The notes under the pieces were generated by a model that worked only from the letters and a program-made list of their open reading frames with translations, was not told the DNA's origin and searched no databases. A stretch of DNA of 64,000 bases from Oreohelix idahoensis (lineage: Eukaryota > Mollusca > Gastropoda > Stylommatophora > Oreohelicidae): positions 496,001-560,000 of the forward strand of contig JAMPIV010004267.1 of the NCBI GenBank assembly GCA_024509875.1, in the 5' to 3' direction. Positions 9,986-20,753 of this stretch are shown in pieces; positions within the stretch are counted from its first letter, which is position 1; the number at the start of each line of letters is the position of its first letter. The position numbers and the translations under genes are program-made.

Positions 9986-10542
9986 TCTTGTCATCACTTC
10001 CACATTAGTGATCTTGTCATCAATTCCACATTAGTGATCTTGTCATCAGTTCCACATCAGTGATCTTTTCATCAATTCCACGTTAGTGATCTTGTTATCA
10101 ATTCCAGATTAGTGATCTTGTCATCAATTCCACATTAGTGATCTTGTCATCAATTCCAGATTAGTGATATTCTCATCAATTCCAGATTAGTGATCTTGTC
10201 ATCAATTCCAGATTAGTGATCTTGTCATCAGTTCCACATTAGTGATCTTGTCATCAGTTCCACATTAGTGATCTTGTCACCAATTCCAGTTTAATGTTAA
10301 TATGAGTGTGCTATTTTATTATTTTACGTTGAATTCCTTGAAATTGATATGTAAAATGCAAATGAGAATAAATGAATTCAGTATGAAAGGTGAGCGAAAG
10401 GAAGGGCAGAAAGTTAGACGGGCCTGTGTGCCCTATTCTCAACCCTTTGAAAATAAAGTTTGTTCATTCGTTCTACATTAGTGATGTTGTAATCAGTTCC
10501 AAATTAGTGATCTTGTCATCAATTCCAGATTAATGATCTTGT
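9985..10542. repeat. 26-bp minisatellite derived from LINE-A, first segment
   Basis: The unit is ATTAGTGATCTTGTCATCA plus about 7 bp, 26 bp in total, about 14 units, interrupted by a retroposed fragment at about 10305-10477. It resumes at 15172-15306 after a LINE-B insertion. The reverse complement encodes fragments of DKITNVELM. Confidence 0.9.
10305..10477 (+). repeat. Interspersed repeat tail, copy 2
   Basis: It matches the minus-strand copy at 3783-3935 over about 150 bp and ends in AATAAAGTTTGTTCATTCG. It sits inside the 26-bp array. It is probably a 5'-truncated retroposed copy; no clear target duplication was found. Confidence 0.6.
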
Positions 10543-10544
10543 CA

Positions 10545-11400
10545 TCTTGCACGACAGGCAGAAGAGGCAGCACTGAGAAATGAACAAAGCACAGTATATA
10601 AAATAACTAAATTCATCAGCGGAAAACGAGGTGCAAACAATATTACATTAGTAAGAGATATGCAAGGAAATCTCATCATGACAGCAGAGGGACAGGAAAC
10701 AAGATGGGCAGAGCATTTCAGAGAAACTCTGAACAAAGAATCACCAGAGACACAATCGAATGTTCCTGAGGCTGAAAACGATCTAGATGTTAATAAAGAC
10801 ATTCCACGAAAAGAAGAAATCATCACAATCAAAGGGTTAAAGAATGGAAAAGCTCCTGGCCATGATAACTTAAATGCAGAGCTTTTTAAGACAGACCCTG
10901 AGCTAGCAGCAGAACTATTAGAACCACTATTTGCACAAGTCTGGAAAACAGGGACAACACCAACAGAGTGGAACAAAGGAATAATTGTCAAATTGCCCAA
11001 GAAGGGAGATCTTGCAGACTGCAATAATTGGAGAGGAATCACTCTTCTCTCAGTTCCCAGCAAAATACAAGGCAGGATAATTATACAGAGAATTTCAAAA
11101 GCAGTAGACCACAAACTGAGGAAAGAACAAGCAGGTTTTAGAAAGAACAGAAGATGTGCAGATCATATATTTACCCTCAGGAACATTATAGAGCAGTGCT
11201 CAGAATGGCAAAGACAGCTGCACATTAATTTCGTTGATTTTGAAAAGGCTTTTGACAGTATACACAGGGACAGTTTATGGAAAATACTGTGAGGGCTTAT
11301 GGAATTCCAAGCTGCATAGTGTCAATCATAAAAAGCCTCTATACTGTGTAGGGCTTATGGAATTCCAAGCTGCATAGTGTCAATCAAGAAGAATAAAAAG
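10545..11400 (+). pseudogene. LINE-B reverse transcriptase, N-terminal half
   Basis: A non-LTR RT region open from about 10545 to the stop at 11292. It shows NGKAPGHDNLNAELF, IVKLPKKGDLADCNNWRG, ITLLSVPSK, EQAGFRKNR and the motif-A aspartate in NFVDFEKAFDSIHR. After a frame loss near 11290 the text GIPSCIVSI follows, with a local duplication of about 55 bp. The YADD region is missing here: the element is interrupted by a Penelope-like element and resumes at 14378 just past YADD. Probably RTE-like, but the clade is uncertain. Confidence 0.85.
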
Positions 11401-11404
11401 CCTC

Positions 11405-14377
11405 TAAATATTTTTAACAGTCGCTGGGTGATGTCCGCTGATGGACGCGTGGCTGAACATGGGTTTGGAAGTGACTTCCGCCGTCTACGTTACGGATGTA
11501 CACAATACTTAAATACTAAAAAATAAAAAACTGAAGGCAAGGCAAAACTAAAAAACGAAACCGAACAATAAACTACCCAAACGTAATAAAAGTGGGGACT
11601 GGAAATAGAAGAGGACAGAATGAGTGGGAGATAAATAAAAATGAAATAAAAAATCAAAACAAATTAGAAACAGTGTATATCCATACATATTATGGAGGAT
11701 GGCATAAAAATAAAAGAATAGGATAAGAGTGGAAAGAGTCAAAATAGAGCAAGAGAGGAAAGGGTGACCTCAGACAAAGGTGTGAATAGTGTTGAGACCG
11801 GCTGGTTTTAGACACCCCATGCGGTGGATAAGACAGTTCTCAAGCTGTTCTCAGCTGGCAGTGTCAGAGGAGCAGGATCGGATCGCTGTGACCTGGATGT
11901 CGATGGGACCATGGTGGTCAGGACCATTGAAGTGTATGGCAACTGGTGTGGACTTTTGCTGAGCGATGTCATTTAAGTGCTGGCTGAATCTGTCCCCAAG
12001 TCGTTTGCCTGTTTGGCCAATATAGGTTTTGCAGCAACATTTACATATGATCATATAAATGACATTGCGCAATTCACACGTGAAGCTGCTAGTGATGGTG
12101 TACGTAGCCTTAGGAAAGGACACCTTCTGGGTTGAGATGACATGCTTGCACGTGTTGCATCATGTCCAACCACAGAGTAGTGTGCCAAAGTAAGTGGCAT
12201 TCTCCTTTGGGAGACAGCTGTGAACAAGAAGATCCTTCAAGTTCTTGTCGCGTCTATATGCCACCAAAGGTGCTTCACCGAATACTTCTTGGGTCACAGG
12301 CTCTGCTTGGAGGATAGGGAGGTGGCGGAAAAGGATCTGTTTGACAGCAGTACTGTGAGGGTGATGGGTCAAGATTAATTTGACTCTATCTGAAGTGGAT
12401 TTATAGTGAGGTTTGAGGGCCTCCTGACGAGAGATGGGGAGCACACGTTGGAGTGCAGAGGTGAGAACATGTTCTGGATAAAGTCTGCTACGGAAGAAAT
12501 CCAACATCTCATTTGCTCGGAAGTGGAAGTCATCGTCGTCTTGGCACAAACGGCGGAGGCGGAGAAGTTGTGAAAAAGGAAGGGGGTCACGACAGACCCG
12601 AGGATGAGAAGAGGTATACAGGAGGTAGCTGTGGGCATCTGTCGGCTTGTAGTATACTGAGGTATTAAGGCCGGAGGGCGTGATAGAAATAGTAATGTCA
12701 AGGAAGTTGACAGATACTGTGGAGACGAGGGAGGTGAACTTGATGGTGGGGTGAAAATGGTTGACAAAGTCGATGAAGCTGTATAAATCAGTCTCAGACA
12801 TATCTGTGAGACCTATGCCATCATCGATATATCTGCGGTAAAACCCGGGGAAAGGACCGGAGTATTGTTGCCATATCTGATGCTCCAAGTGGCCCATGAA
12901 TAGACAGGCATAGCTAGGACCCATCTTCATTCCCATGGCAACACCACTAATTTGGTAAAAAAACTGACCATTGAATTCAAAGGAATTCAGTTGAAGGACC
13001 AGTTCAGCAAGACGGAGAAGAGTGTCAGTGGATATAGAAGGGCAAGTGCGCTGGTCCAGAAAAAACCGAAGAGCTCGGAGACCATCAGAATGGGGAATAG
13101 AGGTATACAGAGAACAGACGTCTAACAAGAAAAGACGGTAAGAGCGGTCTGCTGGGAGTCGGATAGAGGAGAAAGTTGTAAGAGCATGATTGGTGTCTTT
13201 GATAAAGGAGGAAAGATTTTCAACGATAGGCTGGAAAATGCTATCGAGGAAGTCAGAAATGTGTTCAGTAGGACAGGAACAGGCTGAGACAATAGGTCTT
13301 CCAGGGTTGTCGATCTTATGAATTTTGGGGAGCATGTAGAATACAGGCTTGCCCAAAGAGCTGTCATGAATCCTAAGATGAGATGCTTCGGGAGGAAGAG
13401 CATTACTAGTGATGAGCTGTTTAATAGTGTTGTGTACAATGCGATTGTTAGAGACAGTCGCATCGCTGGTCCTGGGCCTGTAAAAAGAGCCATTGGTCAA
13501 CTGCTTTGTACCTTCACTTAGGTACAAGTCCTTCTGCCAGATGACAATGGCTCCTCCCTTGTCAGCCGGTTTGATGACAATGTCGTCTCTACGGCGAAGA
13601 AGGGAGAGAGCACAGGACTCTGCCGAAGTGAGATTGGAATAATGCAATCTACGAGGGCGGAGCTGCTGAATGTCATGGATGGTGTTCTTGATATACAGGT
13701 CCAGGGCATGAGAGGCCCCAGGTTAAGGTGTAAAGGGAGGTTTAGTAGAGTCAGAAAAGCGTGCGAAGATGTCGGATTCAGCCTGAGACTGCGGAGTGCT
13801 GTCTTCCTCTCTAAAATGGATCTTCAGCCTCATGCGGCGGTGAAACCGATGAACATCCTGGAGGAGATTGTATTGGTCTAGGGTCGGACGAAGAGGAACA
13901 AATTTTAGGCCCTTACTGAGAACAGAGCGCTCTCCCTCAGAGAGGGGTAGATCTGGGGGGATGCAGACTACCTGAGTGCATGATGGAGTGGAGGATGGAG
14001 GGGTAGCTTTGGGGGTAGGGATGAGATGGGATAGTTTATGGTGTTTAGACGTGGAAAGGGACTCATGCAGCTGCCGGTTCAGTGTATGGATAGTGGTGCG
14101 TATCATAGAATAGAAAGGGAAGTTGTTGGAGGTGAGACAATGTAAGCGAAGCAGAAGCTGGGTCTGTTGGGCACTGAGGTCTGATAAAAGGCGGGAGTGA
14201 CTGGCGGCCACTACGCGCATATGCTGAAAGCCACATCTGGTCTCAATTCGTTGTAGGAGACGTTGTTCCCTAGGATTGAGTGTACCAGCAGATGGATGAA
14301 AAAAATTGGAAGAGAATCCATTAGGAAGAATTTTGTGGTGGAGGCAGGTGTGAATAAAGTGGAGATGAGAGGTGAAT
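11405..14377 (-). mobile_element. Penelope-like element (whole insertion)
   Basis: A minus-strand insertion between the two halves of LINE-B. It contains an N-terminal region, an RT with RYIDDG and a GIY-YIG endonuclease, followed by an AT-rich trailer to about 11405. The LINE-B segment between GIPSCIVSI and YADDIA, about 100 residues, is absent at the site. Insertion came with a deletion, or the LINE was already rearranged. Confidence 0.85.
11851..14370 (-). pseudogene. Penelope-like RT + GIY-YIG endonuclease ORF, two stops
   Basis: Penelope-like elements encode a telomerase-related RT joined to a GIY-YIG nuclease. One frame runs from at least 14370 to 11851. It includes the N-terminal LSKGLKFVP region, KPADKGGAIVIW, RPIVSACSCPTEHISDFL, LLDVCSLYTSIPHSDG, QISGVAMGMKMGPSYACLF, YRRYIDDG (catalytic Asp pair) and VNFLDITIS. 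After the RT come IYMIICKCCCKTYIGQTGKRL and an R..QHL segment, the GIY-YIG core with Cys pairs typical of these elements. Only two in-frame stops break it (TAA at 13723-13725 and TGA at 12160-12162), with no frameshift. The start codon is not resolved because the frame is open up to the LINE-B junction. Confidence 0.9.
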
Positions 14378-15170
14378 CTAGCACATTCACATCAACACAT
14401 CCAGGAAAAAACGGATAGACTTAATAAGTATAGCCAGCAGGTGGGCTTGAACATCAGTCTAAAGAAGTCAGAGGTCATGACGCTCAATGTGAGCAACCCT
14501 GAGCCCATATCAGTAAGGAATCAGCAACTGGTACAGACAGACACTTTCACATACCTAGGATGCATAGTAACACCAGATGGCGGAGCAAGCAAAGACATCA
14601 ACAACAGAATGAACAAAGCAAGAACAGCCTTTTTTAGCCTAAACAACATCTGGAAGTCCTCTCAATATAGCACAAGCACAAAATTAAGATTATATCAGAG
14701 CTGTGTGCTTTCTGTGCTTCTCTATGGTGTGGAATGTGGGAGAGTTACAGAGAAGGAAATGTCGAAATTGTCCTCTTTTCACACAACATGCCTAAGAAAA
14801 CTTCACCGAATCTTTTGGCCAAATACCATCACCAACCAAGATCTGCTTACTTGAAGCAAGCAAGAGGACATGCACACCATCATAGCTGGCAGACGCTGGA
14901 GTTGGGTTGGCCATGTCCTCAGAAGAGACCCCGATGCCATCACAAGAACAGCTATGCTATGGACCCCTGAAGGAAAATGAAAGAGAGGCCGACCAAAAAC
15001 AACTTGGCGGAGGACTGTGGAGGCTGAGATGCAAAGAATGAACCAGAGTTGGGGCACTGTATGAAGGATGGCCACCGACCCGAGCAAAGTGGAATCAGTT
15101 TGTTGTTGCCCTACAAGACGCCACTAGGCGTGATGGCCACTGACTGCTTTGACGGTCAGCGGCTAAGGAT
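14378..15170 (+). pseudogene. LINE-B, C-terminal half
   Basis: It resumes after YADD with LAHSHQHIQEKTDRLNKYSQ, EVMTLNVSNPEPISV, FTYLGCIVTPDG, SVLLYGVECGRVTEKEM, then (after shifts near 14800-14950) RRDPDAITRTAM and a QSWGTV...QDATR-like C-terminus. The sequence is close to the better-preserved copy at 40956-41879. It ends at GGCTAAGGATCAAAGAAGA. GATCTTGTCAT occurs just before 10543 and at the 3' end (about 15176), a possible 11-bp target duplication that is ambiguous in a tandem repeat. Confidence 0.85.
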
Positions 15171-15171
15171 C

Positions 15172-15306
15172 AAAGAAGATCTTGTCATTAGTTTCACATT
15201 AGTGATCTTGTCATCAGTTCCAGATTAGTCATTTTGTTATCAGTTCCACATTAGTGATATTGTCATCAATTCCAGATTAGTGATCTTGTCATCAGTTCCA
15301 CATTAG
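15172..15306. repeat. 26-bp minisatellite derived from LINE-A, second segment
   Basis: Five units of the same repeat as 9985-10542 (CACATTAGTGATCTTGTCAT). It ends at CACATTAG, where the LTR array begins. After the array, ATTAGTTATCTTGTCAT continues the same repeat at 34297. Confidence 0.9.
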
Positions 15307-17958
15307 TGTCACGAAGTGGTTTTAAGTTTATAGAGTGTGCCTGAATGAAAGCAAGACCCTAGTATGAGAAAGTCTGAGAAGATAGAAGTTAGATGGAAAA
15401 TAACATGCCTGTGGACAGGTGAGACTATTGGCTCAAGAGATAGACCCAGGATTTGAATCTCCCCCTGCCGCTTCGTGACTAAAAAGAATGGCTATAGTCT
15501 CCCCACCTCTGACTGCCTTGAAACACAAGGAGATAAGGTGTATAATTACGACCACAAACACCACTATACAGACAACATAGAGTAAGTATAGTAAAGAATA
15601 GAAGCTGATCCAGTAAATAATATATGTATATATTTATTTACATACACGAAAACATAAAATGGCATCATACGTCATCAAGTCAGTCAATAGCGTGCACTGT
15701 TGCACGGCCTGGAAAAACCAAGGTAACAATTAAATTGAGAGACACTCAACAAAAAAAAACCCCAAATCACATTCACTCTTCCTGTCACCCTGCTGAGGAA
15801 CAATAAAAATGGTTAGTGATTTAAACCAAATCTACTTTGGTGGGGCTGTCAACTTTTAGCCTCCACTCTCTAACACTAATAAATTTCTGTCTTAGTCCTG
15901 GTGACTCTTCCTCAACAAACGGCTACACAGCTTGTTACTAGTTAGGCAATAGGCGCCGATAACTACACCACAAGAAATGCTACAATTAATAGACTTGGTT
16001 TTTTCGAACGCAGACTCCGTGTCTATCCGTCCAATGGATACTGAACAGACCCTACTGGTCCTGTCTATTTTCTCCCTCCTTCTCTATCTTTCTCTCTTGA
16101 TCTCAGTGTCTCTCTAACACTCGAGGGCTGATGATGCGGCATCTCCGTTACGCTCTTCTCTTGATTTCTATCAGGACCTAGGTATGGTAACCCTGTCACC
16201 TGTTCCTGATTTTGGTGATGACGATGTTCGGATATCAAGCATGAGGGACTTGATTAACTGTAGACAAAACTTCTCTGCTGCTGAATAGCTTCCCTCTTTT
16301 AACCCGCTCCGGAGTTAGAGGAAAAAACACAGCCTTGATTTCAGGCTGTACAAAATGAAACTAGTCTCCCGGCCACCTGCCGTTGCTAGAGACTATAATA
16401 GCAATGCTCTCGGCTGTCTGATAAATAAACCTCGGTCCAGCTGAAGCATAGGGACTTCACTGCCAGAGACCATAGGGTAATTTTCTTTTGCTCCTGACGA
16501 TACTCGAGTACACTGACCCTGAGATATGTCTTTTGCCGTGGATAATTTTATTTGACAAAATTATGCTCCCCACTGTTTCGCCGAGACTCGCTGAAATTAA
16601 AAGAAACAGCGACTCATGTGCACCCACTCTAAAATCGCTTATCTCTAACATATACGATACATAAAATAATTCTATACACGTGTCTCTTCATTCTCACTTC
16701 TTCTCCCCTTTCTCTCGTTCTTCACAACAATACATAATACTATCCCACGTGGCACTAAAATCACACTCCTTCTCTCGTTCTTCTCACAATACATAAAATA
16801 CCACTATCCCACGTGGCCTCTTCATCCCCCCTCCTTCTACTAAAATCTGCCAGGAAAAACAAACAATAGCCCAGACCCGTCTGACATGTTACATGGCCGT
16901 TACGCATGGCCGATCACGTGTTCAAACTTGACAAAAATAGGGAAATCCTTTTACCCATTAACACAGGAGTTTCCCCGGCTTACTCTTATTAAATTAAATC
17001 TCGCTATAGGAATAGTTTCCTCCCCTAAGCAGTATAATTCATTTACAACGTAAATCTGAACCCTCTGACAATATTTCTCACATTTTTAAGGCTCAGAAAA
17101 ATTAACGAACACACCAGGGATTTCCCCATAAATTTACATTAGAAAATATACAGGAATAAATGGTGGTTTTACATAACATCCTACAAATATGGCACACGTG
17201 TTTCTCACAACTTCACACACTCCTATCTATTGCCAAAATCATAGAAAGAATAAGCACACTGTTGCATTACGTCGTTCTTCAAAAATAGTAATTAATGGCG
17301 CTATCGTTTATTTTAAAACTGAAAAGTTAATCTTTACCTAAGGGCGAATTTCTCAAAGAACCCTCTAATGAATAAAACGATAATACGATAAAATCTTACA
17401 TACCAATTCATCGCTGGTTTTTCCCACAGTGGAGAACGATAAATTACGTAGTCTGACGGCTGGCACTTATTTTTTCATAGAGACCGAATCCCCGTTTTCG
17501 GTCTCAATATATACAAGAGCAACCGCCCACGCGGATTTCCCTTCCTACGCAAATCCCGGACCAATGGGAGCGCTAGAAAAATTAATACTATCAACCCACG
17601 CAAACCCCGCGTGCTTCCGGCCTCATCATATCGCGTGCCGGAAATGGCGATGTTTTTCGTAAACAACGAAATCTACGGGAATCGCGAAAAATCATAAGAA
17701 AGTAAAACTGGCCGAGTGAAAAATAAACCTACCGACCTAAAACGAACCCATTTAAATTTATCTACTCAAAAAAAAATACCAACCACGATATATATTCAAA
17801 TGAGAAGAAATAAAATGGTGGAAAAGCGGGCCCGAAAATAGCGATTTCCGTAAACAACGGAAAATCGCGTGATCAGAAGAAAATAAAACTGGTGAAAATT
17901 CAAAATAGAACCACAGAATCGGGCCTGTTAAAAGTCAGAATTACAGTGTAGCGTCACA
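15307..17958 (-). repeat. LTR A (2652 bp)
   Basis: Complete TG...CA LTR. Compared with B-D it lacks one of two tandem GCGTGCTTCCGGCC blocks (near 17605). It shares with D the CGGTCTCAATATATAC variant near 17497 and CCGACCTAAAACGAACCC near 17732. No long ORF is seen. Confidence 0.95.
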
Positions 17959-17980
17959 TAAGTCCCCCCTTTCAAGTACG
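17959..17980 (-). other. Polypurine tract next to LTR A
   Basis: Read on the minus strand, a G-rich polypurine run (GAAAGGGGGGACTTA) directly precedes the 3' LTR. This is the position of the plus-strand primer in LTR retroelements. The same sequence occurs at 23438 and 28840. Confidence 0.8.
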
Positions 17981-18047
17981 GGAACCGTGCTAAATCACTG
18001 AAATCTCTGGGTTTCATACTGGCCCGTATCTAGATCTACCTCTCGAT

Positions 18048-20309
18048 CTAATCACTGTCATAATTAGCATTATCATACAGGCCCATCTCCATATCCTTGA
18101 GAATCTTGGCAAGCCCTGGATCGTGAGGGTCACGCCATGGGATTTCCTCCTGGCGACTGCAACATGACTGGTCGCCCTTCCTCCTCCCTCTCATGTGTTT
18201 CCTTCGCCCACGAATTTTCCTGGCGGCGCGTGGTAAATACTGATTACCAGATGGTGCGACCTCCCAGTGTTTTGAAACAGTCTGACTGGCTTGGCCAGAC
18301 ATCGCCGTAACAGGGCGTAACTGTTTGCGGTTGACTGAAGAACCGTGCACATGTTCCTTCTTGTCAGTATTTCCCTCCCTTGAGAGATGTAATACCATCG
18401 GGGGCCTAATTCCCGACGACAAAGAAGATACTTCTGAAGTAAGAGGCGTCACCACTGTTTGACCTTTAGGCTGAACAGGGCTGACAGGCGAATACGCCTC
18501 TGTAAATAACATTCCACTGTCTTTAGAGGCGTCTCTCCTCCTCATAGCAAGACAAGGATGTTTGAGCTCCCGTGGGGCTCCGTGAATTTGGGGCTTTCCC
18601 CTTTCACTTCTCTGGCCTGCAGTAGGCCCTCTTGCATTAGCAAGAATCGGTGTGGTTGGGTTTCCCAAAACTATGTATGGGCTTCCCAGGATGAAATCAT
18701 GTGCTGGCTGTGCCATTACAGCTGCCTTGATGGTGCCAGACACAAACTTGCATTTCACCTCAATATTGGCTACAGGCAGACGCTGTGAGATACCTCTTCT
18801 CAAAATGCCACCAATCTCAACTATTTCTCCGGTCCACTGCCCTGGTTTCACCAAATGACGAGCGATGATACTGGGTAAGTAAGCCCGCTGTCAAACAAAC
18901 ACGTAGTGGCTGTCCCATTCACTACGGCTGGTCCACTGTTAGAGAACAACTTCTCTGCCTGGACTGGTTCCCATTTATTCCCTTTAGTCCATCTCACCGG
19001 TCTTAAACAAGCTGCATGGTGAGCTGGGGGTTTGTTCATGCACCGGGATGTCCAGTGGGAAGTGGTTCTACAATTCTGACAATACCTCTCATTATCTCCT
19101 CTGTTCCTAGCGGGTTCCTGAGAGGTTGTTGTCGGTGCTCTGTTATGCTGCTGGGGGCGCAAGTTATAACCAGAATGAGGCTCCTTGCGAGAAGGCCCTG
19201 GTTGCTGATGAGCTGGTGAAGTAGCCGGCTGCGATGATGAAGCTCCTTTGTCTGGGGCTGGCAGGTCTGGGTTTTTTCCGTTTCTGTCCCAGTACTTCGG
19301 CCTGTGCTGTCTGGTACCTTTCGGCGAACACGATAATCTGATCAAGTTGCTGGGCACCCTGCTCTGCCAGATACCGCCTCAAGTCGGGGGACATGTTTGC
19401 CTTGACTTGTTCACACAGAACTAACTCCTCCAACCCTTCAAAAGTTTTCGCCAGTCCTGACAGTTCCCTCCAGCGAGTAAGGTAATTTCTCACCCGCTCG
19501 GCAAACTGTGCGAAACTCTCTCCCTTCTCCGGCCTGCTCTCCCTGAACATGGTTTGGCATTTCCGGGGTGTCCACTGAAATCTTTGCAACAAAGCATTTC
19601 GCAGTGCCTCAAAGTTGTTCTGGTCATCTAGGAGCATCTTGTTGTAGACTTCATAAGCATGACCTTTCAAAGATTGCGATAATTTCAGGCACCAAAGACT
19701 CTCATCCAACCCGTATGCCTTTGCCATCCGTTGAAATTTTTCTAAAAACACGTCAATCTTTTCATTCCCATTAGGGAACGAGTCAAATGGGAAGCTCATG
19801 GCGGCCATCCGGGGTCCTCCGTTTCCTGAGGTGTCTGTCGCTCCTGCTCCGGGTGAATCTCCATTAGCTGACTGCCTCTCCGAAGCTCGGTACTGCAGTT
19901 CCAGAGAACGCAGGGCAAGTTCATGCTGTCTCTCTCTGCTGCCTTCTCTGCTGCTTGTCTCTCTGCTTCCAATTTCCGAAGTTCCATCTCTGCTGCCTCT
20001 CTCCTTCTCCTGGGCTTCCAATTTCCGAAGTTCCATCTCGGCCTGCCTCTCCGCTGCTNTTGCNGNGGCTATCCNTTCNTCTTTNGNTGATNCNGCGNCG
20101 NCTNTCCTTTNCTNTTTTGCTGCTNCTGCGGCGGCGGCCCTTTGCCTTTCCTCAATTTCTGCGGCGGCTGCCCTGTCCTCCTTCTCTTTCTCTCGCTGAA
20201 TATGCCTATCAGTTTCCCTTATCAGGTAGGCCTTAGTCTCCTCCTTATCCATTCCCATATCCTGAGCAGATTCACGCCAGGCAGCTCGTAACTTGGCCAT
20301 ATCCGCCAT
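18048..20309 (-). pseudogene. gag: gag-protease, array copy 1 (frameshifted)
   Basis: Retroelement structural polyprotein. The likely start is the ATG at 20309 (MADMAKLR). In order: a Glu/Lys/Ala-rich coiled coil, a capsid region (FPFDSFPNGNEKIDVFLEKF to LVLCEQVKANMSPDLRRYL, SCAN-like), a zinc knuckle CQNCRTTSHWTSRC (CX2CX4HX4C), and a retropepsin-like part with CLFDSGLT and HDFILGSPYI. No RT, RNase H or integrase follows. Two single-base differences break the frame: an extra T near 19272 and a missing G near 18875. A cluster of N bases at 20059-20124 lies in the coiled-coil repeat. The intact length would be about 750 residues. Confidence 0.85.
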
Positions 20310-20737
20310 CTTACCTGTAAACTGCTGTAAGTTCACAACTAACAGAAAATGACAGAAAGGAGAACAAAAGGAAGGAACTACCTGTTACGTAATATATAAT
20401 ACTCCCTCTTTAACCGCTGTTCCAAAACCCGAACTCAGACTAGCGTCAAGTCTGAACAATAACCTGAGAAAAAAATTTAGTTAAGAAGCTACCAAAAACT
20501 AAATTACCTTCCTGTTAAAGAAAAATATGTCGGTATGCCATCAATTACCTCTTAGTCATATAAATCAAAAATACCACAAAAATCTACTAGACTGCAACCT
20601 GTGGAAAAACTTATACTGGATCAGTTCTAGTAGCTCAAGTCTAGGGGATATTTAAAGAAATTCTATTCTCAGAAACTTCCTAGAGACAATCTATGAATGT
20701 AGATCACAGAATTGATCTCAACAGAATGATCCACCGG

Positions 20738-20753
20738 ACGATTGCCGCCCACT
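20738..20753 (-). other. Primer-binding-site-like sequence next to LTR B
   Basis: On the minus strand, two bases (AG) after the LTR end the sequence reads TGGGCGGCAATCG. It begins with TGG, as expected for pairing with a tRNA CCA end. The priming tRNA was not identified. Confidence 0.55.

Noticed and set aside
11400..11470. Hammerhead ribozyme in the Penelope-like trailer
   Set aside because: CTGATGG occurs near 11437 but on the wrong strand for the element, and the GAAA core and flanking stems are not present.
18558..18788. Plus-strand ORFs inside the gag regions (also at 24037 and 29439)
   Set aside because: They are antisense shadows repeated in every gag copy, with no known domain.
18048..20336. 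GTG-initiated starts a few codons upstream for the three gag frames
   Set aside because: An animal retroelement more likely starts at the ATG of MADMAKL (20309, 25731, 31189).
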